A stretch of 64,000 nt of DNA from Turritopsis dohrnii. Taxonomy: Eukaryota > Cnidaria > Hydrozoa > Anthoathecata > Oceaniidae. A program made the position numbers and the translations under genes. Positions 54,926 to 64,000 of this stretch are shown one piece after another. Each line of letters begins with the position of its first letter. Position 1 is the first letter of the stretch. The notes below the pieces were generated by a model. That model was not told the DNA's origin. It saw only the letters and a program-made list of their open reading frames with translations, and did no database searches. The stretch lies in assembly GCA_027922465.2 (NCBI GenBank), contig BQMF02000008.1:558001-622000 (forward strand). Direction: 5' to 3'.

Positions 54926-57900
54926 TTAACTCTCATTCGTGATGACTTGAACATCAGGAATAAGCAAGGGATCATTTTCATCCTCTCGCTCGTCTGCTAA
55001 CACATCTCCAACAACACCAACAGGTAGAGTTTCATTGTTTTCAAATTTCACTGTGTCACCATTTAATGAGTAAATAGCTTGCATCTCAGTTGCTGCTTCA
55101 TCTGCAAAAAGTTCAAACATGTAGACAAACAACCTTGTTTGATGTGGAAGTTTTACAAAAATAACAAAAATAGAAAGTGGAATTCACCTTCTTGAAGCAT
55201 GTCAATGAGCGTCTCTCTGGTTGGACGATTCACAGTTTCAGGTAAAAGTAAACACAATAGTGTGGTTATTCCACAACATCCAGTTAGTAATCCGAACGGA
55301 GCAGCTGGATGAATCTTATCTAATTCTTTTATAAAATTTGACGTAGCCGCGCCTGCACGACTTGTGACTATATTGATGCCCATTCCTTGTGATCTAAAAT
55401 TAAAATATCGCATGAAAGTGAGACTTGAAAGTGACAAAGCCAAGACGTGTGGAAAAAATCATCTTACCTCAAGACAGTGGCATAAATTTCCGAAGACCAC
55501 ATGTAAATGACAGTAAACCCAACTGAGATCGTGAATTTACCTGACAGTCCACATGCAACACGGAATTCTACATAAAAGATATTAATAGCAAATGGTACAT
55601 CAACAACCAAGAATTAAAGCAATATTACAAGATAAAACCAAATGGCATATTCCTGCTTTGTCACAAACTTGGTCAGCACTGGCAAAATTCGGGACACAAA
55701 TTTTGGAAAACATACTGGAAAAGAACATAGCTACAATACTCTCTTCTTACATATGCTGGCAGAGTTTCTTTGTTCTAAACTAAATTAGCAGAAACTAAAC
55801 AACGAAAAGAAAAGAAACACCACAAATGATAATTTGTTTTAGACTACCTTATACCATCAAAATATGATTAACTACATCCTGTCAAATATTTTCCTTATCA
55901 CTATAAGTCTGCTGAATACTTTGAAGTTCAATGACATCATTGAAATACTACCCTTTTAACATATATAGCAAAACTACTAAAACTAAAAATACACATGGTC
56001 CCAAAGGTAATCTGTTTTAGAATTTTACCTTTTAATTTATCAGTTTTGGGAACGCAGGCCACCAGCAGGCATGCCATAGCTGTCAAAGCAAATGAAATGA
56101 ATGCAGTTCGACGCCGTCCAATTCTTTGAAAAGAAAATTGAATAAATACTGGAATTGTAGTAGATAGACATGAAGTAAAGTATTATTTACAAGCTTATAA
56201 TAAAACCTTCTTGACAATTAACTATTTACCTCTGCATAGAACATGTAGCAATGAGATTAGCTGGCATTTCAACCACAAACGATAACATAAAATTCAAATA
56301 CATATCACCACCCAAATCTGCAAATGCCCAGCTGAGTGTGTAGTAAGTCATTCCAGATGTAAACCTTCAAAGTAAAAGGAATACTTCATGTATATATCGT
56401 CAAACAAAAAAAACGTGTCATTATTAGTATCACATTGAACAAACAAACAACTTTTACCAGATAAATCCTTGTGATAAGGTAGATCTAGCTAATTTCCACC
56501 TCTTAAACAGATCAGAATATGTAGCCTTTTTCCCATGCTTTTTCTCAACTTCTGGGGGTTTGAGTGACATAGGTGGCACAACTCTTTTATTTATACTTGC
56601 TGCTTTCATCAGTATCCTTTCTGCTGCTTTTGTATGTCCTTTCAAGTTCAGCCACCGAATCGACTCAGGAATGCAACTACGAAAACAAACTGAATTTCCT
56701 AATTTATTAGTCATTTAACAAGAAGATCACACTTGAAAGAAGCAATGTTACCATACTTACAAAGCAAACACCAGACCAACAATATAAGGAGCTGAACATG
56801 CTATAACTAACCATCTCCAATCACTTATAAATTTAGCCTTTATGGTCATCAATAGTGCTCCAAATGGCCATAGAAATCCAATAAAAAATGTTGCTATTGC
56901 ACGTTTACTTGGCCCAACTAACTCCATCACCATTATGAATCCATTTAATGCAGGAGAGGAAAATGCAATTCCAAGAAGGAAACGGATCAGTATAAGCTGC
57001 CACATTTCATGAACAAATGCATGCAAAAACAGGAATATAAGTGCCAACAGCAAACATGGAAACATTACTTTCTTTCGTCCAAACCGATCTGATAGGTAGC
57101 CTGTGATTATGATGCCAACTCCCCATCCTACAAATACTATTGACCCAGAAAGAGCATCTAGCCATGATTTGCCACAGACTAAGTCAAACTAAAAGTTAAA
57201 TAAACTATATAATATAATTCATCCAATTTGATTGAATAGTTCACATGAAAACGAATATACATTATGATCTCATCAGACCTTGAAATTCTTTCCCAGGTAC
57301 TATCCTCAAAATATTGAGTAATGCACCTCTATTAAGATTGGTATGGTTCTATCAATAATTTAGTTAACCTGGTGGACTATCACATAAAAGTCATTAGTAT
57401 AGATAGAATTATTATAGAGAGAGTTATTGGATAACTATGCTGCGTGGTTACCGAAGTACACTAATACTGCCACAAAATATTTACAGTCACAAGAAGATAT
57501 ATTCACTTATTGCAACAAACAATATTACAGAAGATTACTTATAAAGTTGTATTCAGCTGATAAATAAATAACATACTTCAGTCACAAGTGTTTTCTTTTC
57601 ATATGCAAATTCCCAATCAGATCTGTTCAAGTGACATCTCATTTTATTGTTATGCTCAAATATCATTGTTGTATTGCATTGAGATCTGAAACTCTGCATC
57701 GTCCCATTTTTAATATTATCATTATACTGCTTACATTTCCATGGTGGATCATAACCAATATAATAAAAAATCATGACGAAGTATGGCGAAGGTGATAACG
57801 CTATCATAAGGAAGATTACAATCATAATTTGATATCTTCCACATTCTCCACCTCTTCGGAGAAATTCATCCATATCCACCCTTTCCATGTGTACATTTTC

Positions 57901-58011
57901 TTCATCCATCTCTTCTGTTTGCCATGGAACTTGATTTAGTTCCTCTTCATCAGAAACCAAGCTTATTTCGTCATTGATTAAGAAACTTTTGTCAGTCATT
58001 TTTGTTTCCAT
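54926..58011 (-). CDS. SLC22-like organic ion transporter (8 exons)
   Basis: Predicted 597-aa major facilitator superfamily carrier in the plasma membrane. Exons in transcript order: 57577-58011, 56761-57188, 56458-56676, 56230-56364, 56029-56123, 55468-55567, 55188-55393, 54926-55101; 598 codons with stop. An acidic cytosolic N-terminus (about 50 aa) leads to GGECGRYQ and TM1. A large extracellular loop carries Cys residues and N-glycosylation sequons (NGT, NTT, NRS), ending DWEFAYEKKTLVTEFDLVC, the SLC22 signature before TM2. Then the MFS loop GYLSDRFGRKK, PESIRWLNLKG after TM6, IGRRRTAF, and LLPETVNRPTRETL before the acidic C-terminal tail. Length and order match SLC22 organic cation/carnitine/anion carriers; the subfamily and substrate cannot be told. 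Confidence 0.88.
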
Positions 58012-58439
58012 ATAAATGATGTATATACAAGCAGTATATAATTGATAATCTTGCTATTTCTCACATTGGTTATTACATTTTGTACTGTTACACTAATGAA
58101 ATAATACAGAAATTATGAAAACCATATCATACAATACACTTTAATCTTACGTCTGATTGAGGAAAATTTCAACAGAAAATTAAGTAAAACCTTCCAATAT
58201 TTATATCAGGTATAAGCTTTTACACTGAACAACTAAAAATTATTGCTATTTTAAAGGGGCTGAGAGACTCATTTTTATTACATTAAAATACACAATGAAC
58301 ATAATGGTATAATATAACATCATACTGACATTGTCCTTTTCCAGCCGATATTTTTAACAAAAACAGCGCAAAAACCAAACTGAATATGTGCATCTTGAAC
58401 ACTTTTGATCAAAGTATAAACAAGAAAAACAGCATAAAT

Positions 58440-59610
58440 AAATTCTATATTTCGACTTTATTACACAGTCATCATCAGGAAAGTAAAATAAAAATCTAAA
58501 AACACGCTATATATACTGTAGTTACAAGTTGTTAAAATCGATAAAAGAATATAATGTACAAGTGAATTTTTTATTATGCTAAAATGATGTAATTAGTACA
58601 TGTCTAAGCGTGCCCATAATGTACAAGTGAATATTAATGTGCTAAAACAATTGTAAATCTCTAGATGCTTTTACCCCGTGATTCAATCGGGGACACTTAA
58701 GTTTAATTTGAAATGCTTCTTTAAACAATAGAATATTCCAATTGTTAGACTTGTCAATGACAAAGGAATTATTGCGCACTAGATTTATGTAAAAATCTCT
58801 TTTAATGACGTCATTACCATACAGGTTGTTCATAGCGAAAATATGTTCGCAGTTATCGCAATTATCAATATGCATCTTGATAGCGGAATCAGCACATGTT
58901 GCATGTTCAATCGTGCGTTTATGTAACGTACGATCAGTCTTTCCAATGTATGATGAAGAGCATCCTGGGCATTTGAATTCATAAACGACGTTCGATTTAC
59001 TTAGAGGCGGCAATCTATCTTTCATGTTGGTGAAAAATGATACTTTTGTTACTGTATACAGTGGGACCAATGAAAATTGTTTCGTCGTAAAGCGCTTCAA
59101 TTTAGTAACAAAGCTTTTTATTAACTGTTCACCTTTCTCCCCAGGATAATTAATATTGAGATAAATTTTGGTTGAATCCGAGGTCTCATTTCTACGTGGT
59201 CCATTGTTATTTGATGTGGTATGTTTAATAATGTTATTTACGACATTCTTCGGAAAGGAGTTCCATGAGGCGAAAATTTTGATTGACTTAAGTTCATTTG
59301 CAAGGTTTCTTTTGCTGCAAATTTTGAGTGCTCGTACAACAAGGGAACGTATCCAGGCAACTTTCCATTTCCAGGGTGTTGTTGATTTGTAGTTAACATA
59401 TTGCCCAGTATGTGTTTCTTTTCTGAAGATAGATAGACCATTTGGACAAATCTCTAAATCTAGAAAATGAGGTGTCTCGTTATCGAACGTGTCAACGGTA
59501 AATTTAAGACTGACATTGTTTGTTTTAGTTTCTGAAGCTTACTGCCTGTTCTTAAAACAAGATATCAATTCTTTCAAATAAGGAAGAAACAAGAGACAAA
59601 ATTAAATTAG
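58440..59610 (-). mobile_element. Penelope-like element, 5'-truncated
   Basis: The minus strand encodes the RT thumb/connector region (TPHFLDLEICPNG, THTGQYVNYKSTTPW; about 59610-59130, frame-shifted) and then a GIY-YIG endonuclease (59100-58642: VVYEFKCPGCSSSYIGKT, TLHKRTIEHAT), the diagnostic order for Penelope elements. The polymerase core upstream is missing. About 140-200 bases beyond the stop the minus strand has CCTGATGATGACTGTG and AAAGTCGAAATA, the usual Penelope 3' motif. It lies downstream of the SLC22 gene's 5' end in opposite sense to the DUF229 gene. Confidence 0.8.
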
Positions 59611-59648
59611 TCAATATTATATTCTTTTCTTTCATTATAACGAAAAAT

Positions 59649-59740
59649 CTTATTATAATAATCGGCGATTATGCATCCGGTTTTTATTTTAGAGAGTGAT
59701 ATATTTAGCACGTGGCATTTGACGTCAGTTCCAATTCAAA
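59649..59740 (+). repeat. Internally deleted family B Helitron-like repeat
   Basis: Starts TCTTATTATAATAATC after A and runs into GCACGTGGCATTTGACGTCAG. These two blocks are about 100 bases apart in the copy at 11169-11830, so the middle is deleted here. Confidence 0.5.
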
Positions 59741-60110
59741 AAAAAAGGGAAACAGCAATAAAAAGCAGTATCTATTTCTTTTGTTAAGTTCTTTAAAATC
59801 TTTTAGAGGCAGGGTGTATCTGTGTATATTTGTAGATTAGGAGCTAAGTCCTATTAATTGATAAATCAAGTTTTGAAAGTAACAAAATAAGTTTATATTC
59901 AAGGTTTTCAGAAAGCGAGTATATAAATGTATAGTATGATGCTTAGTTTTGTGTCAGTGCATAGTACATAGCCAAAAAAAAGTATTTAGTAATTATAACT
60001 ATAACAATATAGTATTATACCATAAATCAGAATCCACAAATTTCCCAAAAATATTTTTTCTGGATGGTTTCGAGGCAACAAATTCGTTGGCTATATTTAC
60101 CAAAGAAATG

Positions 60111-60788
60111 TTATCCGTAAGTTCTTTGTGAAAAGAAAGCTGCCAAAGAGTTGAAACACTTTTGAGTCATTGTTGCTCGAAGCCAAGTTTTCAATCTGCG
60201 TGCAAGAGAGAATGATCGCTCGGGTGTTGCACTTGTAGCTGCACCAACAAGGACTAGCTTCATCAACTTGATGATGTTTCCAAAGATATTTCTTTCTAGT
60301 GTGCCGCTTGACTTGACTATATTGTCTGTTATCTCCTCGAAATGAGCAACCTTTTCATTTTTAAAAACGGGAGTGCAGAACTTGGATTTCGGCAGGCAGT
60401 GCAGAGATGTCAAGGTCATCCGAGTACTTTCCAAGAGCGCCTATCTCTGTCTGGTAGGGGTCGTTGGAGTTGATGGATGTCAAAAAAAACTGCTCGATGC
60501 TTGAAAAGAATTGGTAGCGCTTGGTTGCTCAAAACAGTCCTTAATGGCCATGACTACGGTGTCGATTGCATCAAAGTGAATTATTCGGTAGTGGTCGGCT
60601 GCTGATTCCGGATTTAGTAATGCACCTGAATGCATAATAATAGCTTTTGGCTGTTCCTTTTTCAGTTGCGTAGCCACACCCGATTTTTTTTAAAATTTTT
60701 AAATTTATGTGTAAAAAAAATTCTTTACTTAGCAAAAAAGTGGGGGGGGGGCATGGCCCCCCTGGCCACCCCGGTAGCGCGGGCCCTG
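60111..60788 (-). pseudogene. hAT transposase relic
   Basis: The minus strand from 60434 to 60111 encodes the hAT C-terminal dimerisation block (LVLVGAATSATPERSFSLARRLKTWLR); 60677-60480 encodes an upstream portion ending in IKDCFEQP. Frames differ and most of the protein is missing. At 60740-60788 the complement reads CAGGGCCCGCGCTACCGG, followed by a run of C, which looks like a hAT terminal repeat, so an internally deleted element is likely. The other terminus was not found. Confidence 0.65.
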
Positions 60789-61754
60789 TGTTGTGTTATA
60801 CGATAGGGAATTATAGCCAGTATTATACAGGAAGAAGGCATTGATATGATTAAGGAATGATAAAGTGGATGTATGGGTTAGCAAAAACAATTATACATAG
60901 AATGAATAACTAGTAGGAAATTAACAACAACAATAAAAGTATATAAATCATTAACATGCTAAATTAACATGCTTTTTCTCAGACTTGTGAATAGATAGTG
61001 CTGGGTGCCTGTAATTAATTCTGTTTTGTGATCAAAAAACCAAAAAACCTCTTTCGTGGGAGCACTAAAAATGTCTTTGTATTGTCAGCTGATAAAACAT
61101 TAAAAACTGAAAAGAATCAGCTGACTGAAATGTAGTAAAACTTGTCAACAACTAATTTGAAAAAATTCTTACTCGTTTAGAAAATTCAAAACTAAGTGTT
61201 GATGTGATAAACACTTACTCTGTCGAAAATTGGTTGTCAGTCAAAGAATAAGAATTGCTATGACGAGAAGACAAGTAATCAGCAATATAACATCTTTGAG
61301 CCGAATGTGTATAATATAAAAACATAGATGTTTAGTAGATACAAGTATAACTACTTGGAAGATCATTTGAAGTTTATAAAATCATTTCATTGAGCCAGAA
61401 TTAGACACAAAATGTTCATCAAGAAATGCAGATTGTGGGGGGAAGGTGAGGAGAAAGAAGAGAAGAGGAAAGCAGCCAACCTAGAAAAGGGTGAGAAATA
61501 AAAACCGTTCTTAAAGAGACCCTTAAGATTGATTTTTTTACTAGTTGGAGGGCATGCAGGTCAGACACTTCACTTCAAACCAATTCAAGTGATGAAAACA
61601 TTGATTATAATGTTTACTTCCTGTGCAGGTTTCTGGCTATAGCCACTAGAATCGAGCCGGGAAAAACAACTTCATTATGCAAAATTCCCTCTCCGTCCCT
61701 CCCCTGGGCGTTACAGCAAATTGTCACCAAAATTTTCAAAACTCTCAAATCAAA
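60789..61754. other. Spacer without recognised features
   Basis: AT-rich, no coding or repeat match recognised. Confidence 0.4.
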
Positions 61755-63511
61755 TACCGTATTTCCTCTAAGAAAAGGCCGCGGCGTTTATTACAAATTC
61801 CATTTTTTGGATGTGGCGTTTAATAGAGGGCTTTATATTTTATAGCAATTAATTACATATCAAAAAATATTCATGCAAACGTGGAAGAATTTGTTAAAAC
61901 TATTAGCTATTAATCCAATTCTTGTTTAACCTGTTTTCTAATAAACGCCGCTTTTCCAGATAAGTAAGTAAGTAAGTAACCGGAAGTTTTTAGTCCTTGG
62001 GTTTCCATCCGTAATGGTTGGTTCTTCCGCCCCCGCCGACTTGCAACTAGCAGTTGACTTACCGCCAGAGAGATACGTATAGCATTGCTACTTGCATGAA
62101 GGCCAGTGTGCAGTGTGCCTTCCACATATCTAGGAAGTGCTTGATAATACAACCGGTTTCCTCCGACATCAGAGTGTGCTTGTGGAACGGAAGTTGAGGA
62201 TAACGAGACTTTTCGTCTTATATCAAAAAGAGACAAACATACACGGATACCAACCTCGTACCCAGGGTTTCTTGCCTTTTCGATATACGGGACGGCTTTC
62301 GTGTTTTATTCAAGGAAGTTAAAAAATTGCATAAAAGCATGGAAAGAAAAAAAACAGTAATGATTGAGATGAACAGAAACATTTTCGCGACAAAGTCCCA
62401 ACATTAATGGTAACTGCAATTTGGGCTCCTGCTGGTCAAAAGGTATTCTACGTGAAGGTGTTTGACCTTAACGCTCCGCGGTACATGAATATTGAATGAC
62501 GAATCCCAGTGGGACCTTCGAATTACACTTAGTTCATTCCCTGAAAACGTCGTTGCAGCTTAATAGCAATAATGAAGTATTATTAGGGAAGTATTATGAA
62601 ATTTTAAGTTCACCTACATTTGTTGAAAACTAACTTCAAAATCTTGGAAAGGTAATTTTTTCGAGATATAGGCTTAGAGTTATGTGGTCTTCTTTAGCTT
62701 CTGCAAATTGAAAACATTGTGATTGTGGCTGCTATAAAGAAGCGAAGCAGCATTGAAAAATCGTTATTTCTCAATGTATGAAACTCCGAATTTTTTTCAG
62801 ATTCCGTTCGGAGACTATATCTAGTGCAACATTCGATGGAAAAAGTTTTTCAATCAAGGAAGTTCTTCTTCGGGAAGCTGAAGATGAAAAAAGCGCCGAA
62901 AATCAGTACTGCTGTAAAATAGCACGTCACGGCGATATAGCATATCGCCAAATATATATTTTTTTGCATTTGTAAAATAGGAAGGTCAAAGGGAGCAATT
63001 CCAGAATTTTATAAAAAAAAAATTGAAAATTGAAAGCAAATATTGAAACCCTCAAACGAAGAAGATAATAGATGAAGTAATTTATTGGTTACTTAACCTC
63101 CAATCTAGCAGAAAATATTATTTTGACTTATATAATGTGGTATAATACATTCCATTTATACTGAATTAGTTTTCTTTTGTTTATTTCCCTTATCTCGTTT
63201 ATGCTTTTTCAAAGTATGTATTGGCTTGGGCGTAAATTCGCGTAAATTTCATCGATTGCGCCCTTGCGTGTGTTCGGCAAAAAAATTTGCCTAACCTTAA
63301 AAAATCCTAGATCCGCCCCTGCTGGATAATTTGGTGAATGGACTAGGGCGAAGACGTCAAGTGTTATGTGTTGAACCAATTTATTTACGACAATCGTAAA
63401 GTTGTGGTTTCAGAAAAAAATACAAATAAATGCCTCCCTCTGATCAACGCCCTCTCTTAAACTCGAAAAATTAAATAAACGCGCTGAGCGTTTATTAGAG
63501 GATTTACGGTA
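61755..63511. repeat. Possible TIR element with TACCGTA..TCCTCTAA ends
   Basis: The left end reads TACCGTATTTCCTCTAAG and the complement of the right end TACCGTAAATCCTCTAAT, both continuing into AAA and CGCCG/CGCTC plus GTTTATTA. A related AATAAACGCC block lies at about 61940. The interior has no transposase match; about 62230-62330 contains an unassigned CCAACCTCGTACCCAGGG block. It may be one 1.76-kb element or two related ends of separate insertions. Confidence 0.45.
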
Positions 63512-64000
63512 TGTGTTTGCATTAAGAAGGGTCTCTAGTATCATAGGCTTCCATCTTTTTAACATCGTTACCCGCATCATTATTTTTCTGTTTATATTGT
63601 TCCTCCATGCTGGTTTCTTATTATTTATTACCTATAACTAAATTTGAACAAATATAAGCCATTTACAACGGAAAGGACACAATGTAAATTCTATTCACGT
63701 AAATCTCGAACAAAAAATTACGTAAAAGCAAGGTTTCTAGTATTCTATCATATTTGTTTATTTTTCATCTTCATCACGTTTTTATAAAACTTGAAAAATT
63801 ATACAAATTACATTCATATCAAGAACTGATGATGTAATATATCGAAAATGATGTCGTATATCTTCCCATCATCGTGTTTGCTAAAGGTCACTAATGATTT
63901 GTTAGAAGAACCTACACGCGTTTCAAAACATTATGCTCAATGACGTCACAATTCCGTTAATTTTTGACAGCTCTTTTCTCTTTGCTTCATCACAATCACA
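63512..64000. other. Window end without recognised features
   Basis: No coding match, no repeat boundary recognised. Confidence 0.4.

Noticed and set aside
61910..62330. Overlapping open frames on both strands
   Set aside because: No protein motif; the DNA looks like repeat sequence (an AATAAACGCC block, and CCAACCTCGTACCCAGGG).
62778..62975. Exon-like segment after a good TTTTTTTCAG acceptor, vaguely like a ubiquitin-like domain (TFDGKSFS)
   Set aside because: The similarity is too short, no neighbouring exons were found and it lies inside a possible TIR element.

Overview
This is a eukaryotic (metazoan) window: AT-rich, with split genes, GT-AG introns of mostly 70-400 bp, and a dense mixture of degraded transposable elements. 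The gene set (ABCC5-like transporters, GAR1, a DUF229 membrane protein, an SLC22-type carrier) together with DIRS, Penelope, CR1/L2-like, pogo, hAT and Helitron-like relics suits an invertebrate animal genome, perhaps a cnidarian. The species call is an inference; nothing in the window fixes it. No prokaryotic operon, CRISPR array, rRNA or tRNA was seen. Exon boundaries were read by eye and checked only for frame and phase closure.

Layout. 1-1.4 kb: pogo-like transposase relic (-). 1.4-4.3 kb: broken CR1/L2-type LINE (+). 4.6-18.4 kb: ABC transporter gene 1 (31 exons, +), its introns holding several Helitron-like repeats. 19.3-19.5 kb: a MITE with intact target-site duplication. 19.7-28.5 kb: ABC transporter gene 2 (31 exons, same intron phases, +). 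28.9-29.5 kb: LINE 3' end (-) with its microsatellite tail. 30.1-31.7 kb: an unrecognised intronless pseudogene. 32.3-37.1 kb: a DIRS-type retrotransposon (gag, RT-RNase H, tyrosine recombinase, inverted termini) carrying a nested MULE-like MITE. 37.6-42.9 kb: repeats and spacer only, including a 38-base C tract. 43.0-45.5 kb: GAR1, with a minor-spliceosome AT-AC intron and a pogo derivative in another intron. 45.8-46.2 kb: Harbinger-like MITE. 46.5-48.2 kb: small coiled-coil gene with two apparent alternative first exons. 48.9-49.9 kb: two MITEs. 50.3-53.1 kb: DUF229/sulfatase-fold type II membrane protein. 54.9-58.0 kb: SLC22-like carrier (-, 8 exons). 58.4-59.6 kb: Penelope-like element fragment (-). 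60.1-60.8 kb: hAT relic (-). 61.8-63.5 kb: possible terminal-inverted-repeat element.

The two ABC genes are tandem paralogues that have exchanged sequence: a block of about 600 bp covering the NBD2 exons and their introns is nearly identical between them, while flanking exons and introns are clearly diverged. The strongest unusual signals are that conversion tract, the U12-type AT-AC intron in GAR1, the head-to-tail Helitron tandem inserted exactly between A and T, recurrent GC-AG introns, and the long overlapping reading frames in the DIRS element.
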